The notes under the pieces were generated by a model. The model searched no databases. It had not been told where the DNA came from and worked only from the letters and a program-made list of their open reading frames with translations. A DNA stretch of 64,000 nucleotides from Dietzia sp032248695. GTDB taxonomy: Bacteria > Actinomycetota > Actinomycetes > Mycobacteriales > Mycobacteriaceae. Position 1 is the stretch's first letter, and each line of letters opens with the position of its first letter. The stretch covers positions 1-64,000 of the forward strand of contig NZ_JAVHXC010000008.1 of the NCBI RefSeq assembly GCF_032248695.1, written 5' to 3'. This document shows positions 39,143 through 48,385 of the stretch, piece after piece. Made by a program: the position numbers and the translations under genes.

Positions 39143-40519
39143 CTAGAGCATGGTGCCGGGGTTGAGGATCCCCTGCGGGTCGAGCGCGTTCTTGATGCGC
39201 CGGGTGAGGTCCATGACGTCGTCCCCCAGCTGGGCGGGCAGCCACGGCGCCTTGAGCCGGCCGACGCCGTGCTCGCCCGTGATGGTGCCGCCCATGCCGA
39301 TCGCCAGGTCCATCACCTCGCCGAACGCGAGGCGGGCCCGTTCGGCGCGGCCCGGGTCGTCGTCGGTGAGGACGATGATGGGGTGGGTGTTGCCGTCTCC
39401 GGCGTGGGCGACGAGGGCGATCGGGACGTCCCGGCGCGCGGAGATCTCCTCGATCCCCGCGACGAGCCGGGGCAGCGAGGGCAGTGGTACGCCGACGTCC
39501 TCGAGCAGCAGCGTGCCGACCTTACCGAGGCTCGTGAACGCGGCGCGCCGCGCCATGGTGAACTGTTCGCCCTCGTCGGGGTCGTCGGTGGCGAAGACCT
39601 CGGTCGCCCCGTGGGTGCGGAAGGCCTCGGCCATGAACTCGGTCTCGGCCGCGCGGTCCGGTCCGGTGAGGTCGGACTGGGCGATCAGCATGGCCCCGGC
39701 GGTGGTGTCCAGGCCCATCCGCAGGTCGGCCTCGACCGCGCGGATGCTGACGGTGTCCATGAACTCGAGCATCGCCGGGCGGATCCGGCGGGTGATCGCC
39801 AGGACGGCCTCGCTGCACGCCACGACGTCGGGGAAGATCCCCACCACCGTCGACCGTGGCGGCTGGGCGGGGATGAGCCGCAGGACGATCTCGGTGACGA
39901 TGCCGAGGGTCCCCTCGCTGCCCACGAACAGTTTCGTCAGGCTCAGGCCTGCGGTGTCCTTGAGTCGCGGTCCGCCGAGGCGGACGGTGGTGCCGTCGGC
40001 CAGCACGACCGTCATGCCGAGGACGTAGTCGGTAGTGACGCCGTATTTCACGCAGCACAGGCCGCCGGCGTTGGTGGCGATGTTGCCGCCGATCGAGCAG
40101 ATCTCGTACGAGGACGGGTCCGGCGGGTACCAGAGGCCGTGTGCTGCGACGGCCTGTTTGAGCTCGGCGTTGTACAGGCCGGGTTGGACGGTGGCCGTGC
40201 GGGTGACGGGGTCGACGTCGATGTCCCGCATGAGTTCGGTGGACAGCACGATCCCGCCGTCGACGGCGGTGGCCCCGCCGGACAGTCCCGACCCGGCGCC
40301 GCGCGGGACGACGGGCACGGCGTGGGCGTTAGCCCAGCGCATCGTCTCGCTGACGTCCTCGGTGGTGCGTGCGCGGACCACGGCGAGCGGCATCCCGGGG
40401 TCGGGCGCCTTGGCCCAGTCCTGCCGGTAGCCCTGCAGGACGTCGGGGTCGGTGAGCAGGCGCGCGGGGTCGAGGCGTGCACGGAGGTCGTCGAGTGCGG
40501 CGGCGGAGGGGACGCTCAT
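39143..40519 (-). CDS. FAD-linked oxidase (GlcD/D-lactate dehydrogenase type)
   Basis: A 458-residue flavoenzyme of the vanillyl-alcohol-oxidase fold. PRGAGSGLSGG and SIGGNIATNAGGLCCVKYG bind FAD; HAGDGNTHP and GEHGVG in the C-terminal domain bind metal and the 2-hydroxyacid. Likely substrates are D-lactate, glycolate or D-2-hydroxyglutarate; the sequence alone does not decide. ATG 40519 is supported by TACCTT (minus strand, 40527-40532) with a 7-nt spacer. The window also encodes an L-lactate dehydrogenase, but the two are far apart. Confidence 0.88.
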   Translation of the reverse strand: MSVPSAAALDDLRARLDPARLLTDPDVLQGYRQDWAKAPDPGMPLAVVRARTTEDVSETMRWANAHAVPVVPRGAGSGLSGGATAVDGGIVLSTELMRDIDVDPVTRTATVQPGLYNAELKQAVAAHGLWYPPDPSSYEICSIGGNIATNAGGLCCVKYGVTTDYVLGMTVVLADGTTVRLGGPRLKDTAGLSLTKLFVGSEGTLGIVTEIVLRLIPAQPPRSTVVGIFPDVVACSEAVLAITRRIRPAMLEFMDTVSIRAVEADLRMGLDTTAGAMLIAQSDLTGPDRAAETEFMAEAFRTHGATEVFATDDPDEGEQFTMARRAAFTSLGKVGTLLLEDVGVPLPSLPRLVAGIEEISARRDVPIALVAHAGDGNTHPIIVLTDDDPGRAERARLAFGEVMDLAIGMGGTITGEHGVGRLKAPWLPAQLGDDVMDLTRRIKNALDPQGILNPGTML

Positions 40520-40627
40520 GCACCCGAAGGTACGGCCTCGTCGGGCCCGCCGCCGGGGTATGCGGGCATGGTCCGCGGCCCGCCCCCGGGTGCCCGGGCC
40601 GGGGTGCGCCGGGGGCATAGTGTCCTG

Positions 40628-41659
40628 GTGACCACCACCCCCGGAGCAGGACACGGTCCTGCCGCGCCCGCCGTTCCCGGCCCGGGGCCCGCGTGGTTCG
40701 GCGCGGTGATGGGCACCGGCGGTCTGGCGACGTTGCTGCAGATCCACTCGGTGCGGGTCCCCGGTTTCGCGCCGGCCGCCGTGGTGATGCTCGTCCTGGG
40801 CTGGATCCTGTTGGTGGGGCTGGGCGCGGGTTTCGCCCGGTCGGTGGCGCGTGATCCGGACACGTGGACCTCCACCGTGCGGGACGCGGCGATGCTGCCG
40901 TTGTGGGGCATGGTCTCGATGGGCCTGCTGGCGGTGGGCTCGGCCACGTTCGTCGTGGTGGAGGCGCACGCGCCACCGTTGGCGGGGATGGCGTTCGGGG
41001 TGGACGTGGCGTTGTGGGGCGCGGGCACGGTGCTCGGGTTGGCCACGGCGGTGGGGTTCGCCGTGTGGCTGGTGTCCACGCGACCCGACCATCCTCTTCC
41101 CACGTGGGCGTTGCCGATGGTGCCGCCGATGGTCTCGGCGACGGCCGGTGGTCTGATCTCCCGGCAGTTCGAGTCGGAGGTGGCGAGGGGCGCGCTGTGG
41201 GCGGCGTGCGTGTTCTGCTTCGTGCTGGCGTTGATCCTGGGCGGCGTGGTGATCGTGATGGCCTATCACCACGCGTGGTTCCGCACGCCCGTGCCGGTGG
41301 CGTTGTCGACCTCGACGTGGATCCCGCTGGGGATCGTGGGGCAGTCCACGGCGGCCGCGCAGGTGCTCGCGGGTCCGGCGCTGGCGGGTCTCGCCCGGGT
41401 GTACGGGGCGACCGTGTTGGTCGCGGGCGCGGGTCTGGGCGCGTTCGCGGTGGCGACGACGCTGCGGGGGTTCCTGGCGCGGATGCCGTTCTCCCCGGGG
41501 TGGTGGGCCATGACCTATCCGTTGTCTACGTGCGGCCTCGGGGCCCACTATCTCGGGTGGGACGCGGCGAGTGTGCTGACGGTGGCGGTGCTGATCGTCA
41601 TCTGGGTGCTGTGCGCGGTCGCGAGCGTCCGCGCGATCGGGGCGGTGCGGTCCGGCTGA
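40628..41659 (+). CDS. TDT-family transporter (TehA/SLAC1-like)
   Basis: A 343-residue membrane protein with ten helices. WFGAVMGTGGLA in helix 1, YHHAWFRTPVP and the MPFSPGWWAMTYPLSTCGLGA helix are typical of the tellurite-resistance/dicarboxylate/SLAC1 channel fold. The substrate may be a C4-dicarboxylate, an anion or sulfite. GTG 40628 lies 4 nt after TAGTGT. It is divergent from the FAD oxidase. Confidence 0.85.
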   Translation: MTTTPGAGHGPAAPAVPGPGPAWFGAVMGTGGLATLLQIHSVRVPGFAPAAVVMLVLGWILLVGLGAGFARSVARDPDTWTSTVRDAAMLPLWGMVSMGLLAVGSATFVVVEAHAPPLAGMAFGVDVALWGAGTVLGLATAVGFAVWLVSTRPDHPLPTWALPMVPPMVSATAGGLISRQFESEVARGALWAACVFCFVLALILGGVVIVMAYHHAWFRTPVPVALSTSTWIPLGIVGQSTAAAQVLAGPALAGLARVYGATVLVAGAGLGAFAVATTLRGFLARMPFSPGWWAMTYPLSTCGLGAHYLGWDAASVLTVAVLIVIWVLCAVASVRAIGAVRSG

Positions 41660-41679
41660 GCGCGACGCGGTGGCCGTGG

Positions 41680-44600
41680 TCATCGGAAGTCCCGGCTGCG
41701 GCCGATGGCCATGCCCAGGTGGAGCCGTTCGATCTTGTCCGCCACCACGCTGACCGCGCCCGAGCGGTTCTCCACCGTGCCGCGGACGAGGAGCGCGGGG
41801 GCGGAGGAGACGATCGGCCGGTAGCGGGCCCACAGTCCGACCGAGCAGACGATGTTGGTCATGCCGGTCTCGTCCTCGAGGCTGAGGAAGGTCACGCCCT
41901 CCGCGGTGGCGGGCCGTTGTCGGTGGGTGACCGCCCCCGCGACCTGGATGCGACTGCCGTCGGGGACGTGCGCGAGCCCGGCGGTGGTACACACCCCGCG
42001 TGAGTCGAGCCAGGGCCGGGCGTGGACGGTCGGGTACTCCTCCGGGCTGATGCCGGTGGCGGCGAGGTCCGCGGAGGTGAGTTCGAGGACGCTCATCCCG
42101 GGCAGGGCCGGCGCCTCGACCTGGCTGAGCCCGGGCAGCATTCCGGGCTTCTCCCGGGCCGCGGTGGCCGCCGACCACAGGGCGGCGCGACGCCCTCCCG
42201 CGCCGAGCGAGTCGAGGGCCCCGGCGGTGGCGAGTGCCTCCATCTGCCGGACGGACAGCCCGGTTCGTCCGGCGAGGTCGGCCGCCGAGGTGTAGGGACC
42301 GTGGGTGTCGCGCTCGTCGGCGATCGCGGTGGCCAGGTCCTCGCCGATCGCCCGCACGGACTCCAGGCCGAGGCGGACCTCGGTGCCCTCGTTCTCACAC
42401 GTGGCGCCGCCGAGTGAACGGTTGACGCAGGGCCGGTGCACGGTGACGCCGTGCCTGCGGGCGTCTGCGACCAGCGATTGCGGGGAGTAGAAGCCCATGG
42501 GTTGGCTGCGCAGCAGGGCGGCGCAGAAGATCGCCGGGTGGTGACACTTGAACCACGCGGAGTAGTAGACGATCGCGGCGAAGGACTGGGAGTGACTCTC
42601 GGGGAATCCGTAGTTGGCGAAGGCGCACATCTTCTCCCAGATCCGCTCCCCCACCTCCGGTCCGGTGTACGGGGTCCCCGGCGGGCTGGTCCCGATGCCG
42701 TGCAGCTCGCGCATGCCGGCGAAGAACCGTTCCTTCAACCGCGCCATCCGCTCGGGTGAGCGCTTGGCCCCCATGGCGCGTCGCAGTTGGTCCGCCTCCG
42801 CGCCGGTGAAACCGGCGATGACCGTGGCGATCTGCATGAGCTGCTCCTGGAACAGGGGGATCCCCAGCGTCCGCCCGAGGACGGATTCGAGCGCCGGGTG
42901 GTCGAACACCACCTTCTCCAGGCCGTTGCGCCGCCGGATGTAGGGGTGCACGGAGCCGCCCTGGATGGGGCCGGGACGGATGAGGGCGACCTCCACGACG
43001 AGGTCGTAGAACGTCCGCGGTCGCAGCCGGGGCAGCGTGGCCATCTGGGCGCGGGACTCCACCTGGAACACGCCCACGGAGTCGCCGCGGCACAGCATCT
43101 CGTAGACCTGCGGATCCGCGAGGTCGAGCTGGGCCAGGTCCACCTCGAGGTCCTTGTGCTCGGCGGCCAGGTCGATGGCGTGGTGCAGGGCGGTGAGCAT
43201 GCCCAGGCCCAGCATGTCGAACTTCACCAGGCCGACCGCCGCGCAGTCGTCCTTGTCCCACTGCAGCACCGTCCGCCCCGGCATCCGCGCCCATTCCACG
43301 GGCACCACGTCGGCCACCGGGCGGTCGCAGATCACCATGCCGCCGGAGTGGATGCCCAGGTGTCGGGGCAGGCCGACGAGTTGCCGTGCCAGGGCGAGCA
43401 CGTCGGGCGGGACGGTGTGCTCGGTGGCCTCCCGCTCGTGGTTCTTCAGCCCTGACCACCGGTCGACGCTCTTGGACCAGGCGTCCTGCTGGCCCACGGA
43501 GTAGCCGAGCGCCCGGGCCACGTCCCGCACCGCCGAGCGGCCGCGGTAGGTGATGACGTTGGCCACCTGGGCGGCGTAGTCCCGGCCGTACCGCGAGTAG
43601 ACGTACTGGATGGCCTCCTCCCTCCGACCGGACTCGATGTCCACGTCGATGTCGGGCGGGCCGTCACGTTCCGGTGCCAGGAACCGCTCGAACAGGAGTT
43701 GCGCGCGCACCGGGTCGACGTTGGTGATGCCCAGGGAGTAGCAGACCGCGGAGTTGGCGGCCGAGCCCCGGCCCTGGCAGAGGATGCCCTCCCGGCGGCA
43801 GAACTCGACGATGTCGTGGACCACGAGGAAGTAGCCGGGGAACCCCAGCTCGGCGATCACCGTCAGCTCGCGGTCGATCTGCGCGTACGCCTCCGGCGCC
43901 TCCTCGCGGCTGCCGTAGCGTCGGGCGGCGCCGGCGTAGGCGAGTTCGGCGAGCATCGTGTTCTCGGTGTGGCCCTCGGGGACGTCGAACGGCGGCAACT
44001 GCGGCGCGATGAGCCGCAGGTCGAACGCGCACTCCCGCCCGAGCCTGTCGGCCCCGGCGACGGCGTCGGGCCAGCGGTCGAACAGCTCGGCCATCTCTTC
44101 GCCCGAGCGCAGGTGGGCTCCGCCCGCCGCGGGCAGGTGTGCGGCGTGGGTCTCGAGCGGGTCGCGCGCGCCGAGGGCCGCCATGACCGAGGCCAGGCGT
44201 GCGTCCTCGGGCCCGGCGCAGTGGGCGGCGGTCGTGGCGACGACGGGCAGGCCCGCCCCGGCCGCGAGCCCGGCCAGGGCATCGCACCGCTCGGTGTCCT
44301 CGGGCACGCCGTGGCAGGTGAGTTCCACGACCACCCGGTCGCGCCCGAACAGCTCGACCAGCTGGTCCAGAGCCGTGCGGGCGGCGGCGATGTCGAAATC
44401 CGGGGCGCCGGCGCCGCGTTCCAGGGCGCGGCGGACCCGACCGCGTCGGCAGCCGGTGAGGACGTACCAGTGCCCCCCGGCCGCCTCCGCGAGTTCGGTG
44501 ATCTCGTACCGCGGCTCCCCCTTGGCCCCGCCCCGCAGGTGGGCGCGGGCGATCGCCCGCGACAGTCGGCGGTAGCCCTCCTGCCCCCGGGCCAGGACCA

Positions 44601-45000
44601 GCAGGTGCTCCCCACCCGGCAGGGACAGCTCCGCCCCGAACACCGTGGCCAGCCCCAGCTCCGAGGCCGCCTCGGCGAAACGCACGACTCCGTACAGGCC
44701 GTCGTGGTCGGTGATCGCGAGGGCCGTGAGCCCCAGATCCGCCGCGGCCTCCGCCATGGCCTCGGGCGAGGAGGCGCCGTCGAGGAAGCTGAACGCGGTG
44801 TGGGCGTGCAGTTCCGCGTACGGCACCCGCCCCTGCACTCGCGGCCGCTGCGGGGCCGTGTACTCGCCCCGGGTGCGCGACCACGCGGGGGCGTCGCTGC
44901 CGTCACCGGGGTGCGGGTTCTCGGGACCGCGCGGGTTCGGTCGCCCGGACAGGACCCGTTCGAGCTCTCCCCAGTTCCGGGGCCCGTGATACCAGTTCAC
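41680..45000 (-). CDS. dnaE2: error-prone DNA polymerase III alpha subunit
   Basis: A 1106-residue replicative-type polymerase used for damage-induced mutagenesis. The N-terminal PHP domain starts YAELHAHTAFSFLDGASSPE (about 60); the palm has DIDVDIESGRR with two catalytic aspartates; helix-hairpin-helix and OB domains follow. The start NWYHGPRNWGELERVLSG aligns with mycobacterial DnaE2, supporting GTG 45000. Together with ImuA' and ImuB it forms the mycobacterial mutasome. Here it is separated from imuB by two unrelated genes, and I see no LexA box directly upstream, so it may be read from the promoter of the neighbour at 45957. Confidence 0.95.
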   Translation of the reverse strand: MNWYHGPRNWGELERVLSGRPNPRGPENPHPGDGSDAPAWSRTRGEYTAPQRPRVQGRVPYAELHAHTAFSFLDGASSPEAMAEAAADLGLTALAITDHDGLYGVVRFAEAASELGLATVFGAELSLPGGEHLLVLARGQEGYRRLSRAIARAHLRGGAKGEPRYEITELAEAAGGHWYVLTGCRRGRVRRALERGAGAPDFDIAAARTALDQLVELFGRDRVVVELTCHGVPEDTERCDALAGLAAGAGLPVVATTAAHCAGPEDARLASVMAALGARDPLETHAAHLPAAGGAHLRSGEEMAELFDRWPDAVAGADRLGRECAFDLRLIAPQLPPFDVPEGHTENTMLAELAYAGAARRYGSREEAPEAYAQIDRELTVIAELGFPGYFLVVHDIVEFCRREGILCQGRGSAANSAVCYSLGITNVDPVRAQLLFERFLAPERDGPPDIDVDIESGRREEAIQYVYSRYGRDYAAQVANVITYRGRSAVRDVARALGYSVGQQDAWSKSVDRWSGLKNHEREATEHTVPPDVLALARQLVGLPRHLGIHSGGMVICDRPVADVVPVEWARMPGRTVLQWDKDDCAAVGLVKFDMLGLGMLTALHHAIDLAAEHKDLEVDLAQLDLADPQVYEMLCRGDSVGVFQVESRAQMATLPRLRPRTFYDLVVEVALIRPGPIQGGSVHPYIRRRNGLEKVVFDHPALESVLGRTLGIPLFQEQLMQIATVIAGFTGAEADQLRRAMGAKRSPERMARLKERFFAGMRELHGIGTSPPGTPYTGPEVGERIWEKMCAFANYGFPESHSQSFAAIVYYSAWFKCHHPAIFCAALLRSQPMGFYSPQSLVADARRHGVTVHRPCVNRSLGGATCENEGTEVRLGLESVRAIGEDLATAIADERDTHGPYTSAADLAGRTGLSVRQMEALATAGALDSLGAGGRRAALWSAATAAREKPGMLPGLSQVEAPALPGMSVLELTSADLAATGISPEEYPTVHARPWLDSRGVCTTAGLAHVPDGSRIQVAGAVTHRQRPATAEGVTFLSLEDETGMTNIVCSVGLWARYRPIVSSAPALLVRGTVENRSGAVSVVADKIERLHLGMAIGRSRDFR

Positions 45001-45033
45001 CGGGGCTCACCCGCCCCGCGCCGCAGTGGACGG

Positions 45034-45957
45034 TCAGAGTCGGGTGAGCGACTCCACGACCCACGCGGAGGCCTTGCCCGGTGGCTTGCGGCAGCTCTGC
45101 GCGCGGGGCGGGAGCGGCCGGGTGCCGGTCCGGATGCGCCAGGCGCGACCGTCGGTGTGCTGGACGACGGCCACATGTGGGTCGTCCGGGTCGATGTCGA
45201 CGACGAGGTCGTCGATCCCCGCCTCCACCCCGGAGTCACGCACCGCCACCTCCGCGACCTGCCCGGCCGGCGGCCAGGTACTGCGTCCCCGCAGGTGTTC
45301 GGTGACGACCCGACCGTCCAGTTCGGTCTCGACGATGCGGACCGCCAGGTCCGGCTCCGCGGGCCCGTAGGTGTACCCGGATCCGGGTAGCAGCAGGACG
45401 GGGGCGAAGCGGTGTCCGCCGGTGTGGGAGCACTCCCACACCGCGGCGTCCGGATCGAGCGCGGACAGCCTCGCCCCGAGCCGGGACTCGAGAGCGGCCG
45501 CGACCGGGCGGCCCCGGACTGCGCAGCACTGGTCGCGCTTGGCGTGGGTGCACACGAGCGGCACCGGCCCCCTGACCTCGCGGGTGCCGTCCACGTGCGC
45601 CCCGGGCGAGAGATCGAGGTCGAGCATGTCCGCGGGACGGTCGACCCGGCCGACCCTGATGCTCCGCCGTCCGGGCCGCGTGTCACAGAGGTAGAAACGG
45701 TGGCGGTCGAGGACCTGTCCCTCGCGGCCGGGCCGACGGATGAACAGCATGCGGGATCCGCAGGCGGATACGTGCTCCTTGAGGCGTTCGGAGAGTTCGT
45801 CGCCCAGCGCCTCGCCGTCGAAGATGTCGCGGCCCCAGCGAGCGGGGACCTCGAGCAGCACCCACGACTCCTCGTGGGCGGCGGTGCCGGCCGGTGGTTC
45901 GTCGGCCGACTGGAGCGAACACCAGGCGGGGACTGGGGCGGGATCGTTGACTGACAC
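45034..45957 (-). CDS. sucrase/ferredoxin-like family protein
   Basis: A 307-residue protein of the Suc_Fer-like (thioredoxin-fold ferredoxin) family. CTHAKRDQCCAVRGRPVA and WECSHTGGHRFAPVLLLP carry the conserved Cys/His of the family, probably a [2Fe-2S] site. The function is unknown. GTG 45957 is the nearest good start; an upstream in-frame ATG lies in the promoter region. It sits 33 nt upstream of dnaE2 on the same strand and divergent from a lipoprotein gene. Confidence 0.82.
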   Translation of the reverse strand: MSVNDPAPVPAWCSLQSADEPPAGTAAHEESWVLLEVPARWGRDIFDGEALGDELSERLKEHVSACGSRMLFIRRPGREGQVLDRHRFYLCDTRPGRRSIRVGRVDRPADMLDLDLSPGAHVDGTREVRGPVPLVCTHAKRDQCCAVRGRPVAAALESRLGARLSALDPDAAVWECSHTGGHRFAPVLLLPGSGYTYGPAEPDLAVRIVETELDGRVVTEHLRGRSTWPPAGQVAEVAVRDSGVEAGIDDLVVDIDPDDPHVAVVQHTDGRAWRIRTGTRPLPPRAQSCRKPPGKASAWVVESLTRL

Positions 45958-46043
45958 GCCACCATGGTGCCCCACCTCGCGAAGTGGTGTAACTGTAGCC
46001 ACCTTGTGGGACAAAAGTGATTAGAGGGATTTAGGGTGGGGCC

Positions 46044-46685
46044 ATGCGTACCGGACATCGCCGCTTCGCCGCGGCCACCGCCCTGACCGCCGCCGTGTCT
46101 CTGGCCCTGGTGGGATGTGGGAGCGACACCTCGACCGAGGCCCCCGCCTCGAGTCAGACGACCACCGCCGGCTCCTCCCCGGCCGCTCTGGCGCAGACAC
46201 TCTCGCCCGAGGAGACCGAGGCCGCCGACCCGACGGCCGGCCGGGCGGACTCCGCGCCCAAGCGCGAGACCCCGGCGACCACCTCCGAGCGGCCCGAACT
46301 GGTCGTGTCCGAGATCCGGATGGGGGACTACCAGGGCAAGGACCGCGTCGTGTTCGAACTCGACGGCCGGGGCGTGCCGAGCTACTCGGTGGACTACGTG
46401 GACGCCCCCGCCCAGCAGGGCAGCGGTTTCCCGGTGGAGGTCCCGGGCGACTCGTTCCTGCAGGTGATGATCGGTGGTCAGGTCCTGCCCACCGAGACGG
46501 ACATGCAGGAGGTCCCCGTGGGCACGGTCAACGGTGACGAGGCCACGGGTGTGGCCGGGGTGGCGTTCGCCGGCCAGTTCGAGGGCCAGGCGCAGGCCGT
46601 GATCGGCCTGGAGGGCGCCGACCGGGCCTTCTCCGCCTTCCTGCTGCAGAACCCGACCCGCCTGGTGGTGGACATCGAGCGCTGA
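46044..46685 (+). CDS. AMIN-like domain lipoprotein
   Basis: A 213-residue exported protein: a signal peptide with lipobox LVGC (Cys about 26), a Thr/Ser/Ala-rich linker to about 90, then an AMIN-like beta domain (DRVVFELDGRGVPSYSVDYV to NPTRLVVDIE). AMIN-type domains bind cell-wall polymers. The ATG follows TAGGGT (46032-46037) by 6 nt, a leaderless layout. It is divergent from the Suc_Fer gene and converges on imuB. Confidence 0.8.
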   Translation: MRTGHRRFAAATALTAAVSLALVGCGSDTSTEAPASSQTTTAGSSPAALAQTLSPEETEAADPTAGRADSAPKRETPATTSERPELVVSEIRMGDYQGKDRVVFELDGRGVPSYSVDYVDAPAQQGSGFPVEVPGDSFLQVMIGGQVLPTETDMQEVPVGTVNGDEATGVAGVAFAGQFEGQAQAVIGLEGADRAFSAFLLQNPTRLVVDIER

Positions 46686-46714
46686 TCGCGGTCCGGCCCC
46701 GGACACCGGCGATC
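46684..46714. terminator. bidirectional hairpin between the lipoprotein gene and imuB
   Basis: GATCGC (46684-46689) and GTCCGG (46691-46696) pair with CCGGAC (46699-46704) and GCGATC (46709-46714). It starts on the last bases of the lipoprotein stop codon and can serve both converging genes. Confidence 0.65.
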
Positions 46715-46732
46715 GGCGTGTGAGCAACCGGA

Positions 46733-48385
46733 TCATTCGTAGACCCCCTCGACCGTCCAGTTCCCGGCACCGTCCCCGAGCACCCCGCAGAGCAACAACG
46801 CGGCCGCGCGCTCGGGGACGACCTGCATGCGGGCCCTGGGCCGACGGGGCCGCCCGTCGGGCGTGGGCTCCCACCACGCCTCGTCGATCGGCCACGGCCG
46901 CGACCACCCGAGCAGCGCGCAGCGGCGGCCACCCAGTTCGATGGCGGCGGGCCGTGCGCTGAGCAGGCCGCGCGGGGTCACCCCGACAGCCGCCCCCTCC
47001 GCGCTGCGCAACACGACTCCCCCGGCGAGCGGGACCCGCGCCGCGACGGCCGCCCCCGGGTCCCCGTTCTCGCGGATCTCCAACCGGTAGCCCGGCCCGG
47101 GCCACACCACCGACGGCGAGGGCGCGGGGAGCGCACCCGGCCACGGGCCGCGGGCCGCGGGTTCGGCCGGGGCGTCCCCGTACGGCAGGGAACGCACCCG
47201 GTCGGCCGGACCGCGGCCGCCCACCTCCACCGGCACCCGGACGGACTCGGGCCCGAGCAGTCCCTGGACGCGCACGAGCGCCCGGTGTACGCGGGCTTCC
47301 GCGAGCCCGGCCTCACCCCACAGGCCCTCCTGGACGCGGCCGGCGGGGACGACCTCCACCGGCTCCAGGACGAGCGCGGTGACCGCTCCCCCGGCCCCGC
47401 CGGCGATCGCGGTGCCGGTGAGCCAGCCCTCGAGCTGCCACCGCAGCCGGTCGGCGGTGCCCTCCGGGGTGAGCGGCGACGAGCACCGCCACACCCGGTT
47501 GACCTCCGCACCGCCCTCGACCCGGGCGGTGATGGACAGCCGCAGACACGAGACCCCGGCCGCGGCGAGCACGGCGTGCAGCTCCCCCGCGAGCCGCCGA
47601 CCGAGGAACGCGGCCTCGTCGACCCGCTCCAGGGGCGGGTCGCACCGGTGCTCGACCGCCGACCCCGTGGGCACGGCGGTCACCGACGGCGGGCGCCACG
47701 GGACGGCCCGGGCGATCCGGTGCGCCACCGACCCGGCCTCACCGAAACGGGTGGCGACATCCCGCGGCGGGAGCGCGGCGAAGTCGCCCAACGTCCGCAC
47801 GCCGAGACGGTGCAGGAGACCGACCAGCTCCGAGAGCACCTCGGGATCCCCCAGCGCGGGCTCCACCACGAGGGCGTCCACGGGCAACCCCGCCAGGTAG
47901 CCGGCGTCCCCGCCCGGTTCCAGCAGCGCCGAACCACGAGCACCGAGCACGGCCGTGGGCAGTTCGTCGGCGAGCCCCACCTGACACTCCACCCCGGCCG
48001 CGGCCACCGCGTCGACCACACGCGTGACGACCTGCTCGACCCCGCCGTGGAAACGCAACGCCCCGGCCGCGGAGAACACGAACAGACCGGGCCGGAGCAC
48101 CTCGATCCCCGGCACGACGGCGTCGAGCGCCTGCACCACGGGCTCGAACCACGCGGCGTCCCGCGCCGGATCCGCGGCGACCACCACGAGCTCCGGGCAG
48201 CGGAACTGGGCCTCGCGCCGACGCAGCCCCCGCCGCACCCCGACCGCACGGGCGACCGCGTTGCACGCCAACACCCCGCGGGGCCCGACGACCGCCAACG
48301 GCAGGTGGAGCCCGTGCCCCTCGGCCCGGGCAGCGGCGACCGCCGGCCAGTCCGGGCACCACACGGCCATGACCCGGGCGCTCAT
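46733..48385 (-). CDS. imuB: mutasome adaptor ImuB (inactive Y-family polymerase)
   Basis: A 550-residue Y-family polymerase homologue. The start MSARVMAVWCPDWPAVAAAR replaces the usual catalytic DxD segment, so it should not polymerise DNA. About residue 360, RVQEGLWG matches the QxxLWG-type beta-clamp-binding motif of mycobacterial ImuB (QLPLWG). It bridges the clamp, DnaE2 and ImuA' at damaged DNA. The ATG overlaps the imuA' stop (ATGA), so the pair is co-translated behind the LexA box. Confidence 0.93.
   Translation of the reverse strand: MSARVMAVWCPDWPAVAAARAEGHGLHLPLAVVGPRGVLACNAVARAVGVRRGLRRREAQFRCPELVVVAADPARDAAWFEPVVQALDAVVPGIEVLRPGLFVFSAAGALRFHGGVEQVVTRVVDAVAAAGVECQVGLADELPTAVLGARGSALLEPGGDAGYLAGLPVDALVVEPALGDPEVLSELVGLLHRLGVRTLGDFAALPPRDVATRFGEAGSVAHRIARAVPWRPPSVTAVPTGSAVEHRCDPPLERVDEAAFLGRRLAGELHAVLAAAGVSCLRLSITARVEGGAEVNRVWRCSSPLTPEGTADRLRWQLEGWLTGTAIAGGAGGAVTALVLEPVEVVPAGRVQEGLWGEAGLAEARVHRALVRVQGLLGPESVRVPVEVGGRGPADRVRSLPYGDAPAEPAARGPWPGALPAPSPSVVWPGPGYRLEIRENGDPGAAVAARVPLAGGVVLRSAEGAAVGVTPRGLLSARPAAIELGGRRCALLGWSRPWPIDEAWWEPTPDGRPRRPRARMQVVPERAAALLLCGVLGDGAGNWTVEGVYE

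Noticed and set aside
38993..41659. An 888-codon frame on the plus strand
   Set aside because: Its first 545 codons are antisense to the FAD oxidase; the real TDT transporter starts near 40628.
45955..46043. LexA box in the Suc_Fer/lipoprotein promoter region
   Set aside because: No TCGAAC or GTTCGA half-site is present there.
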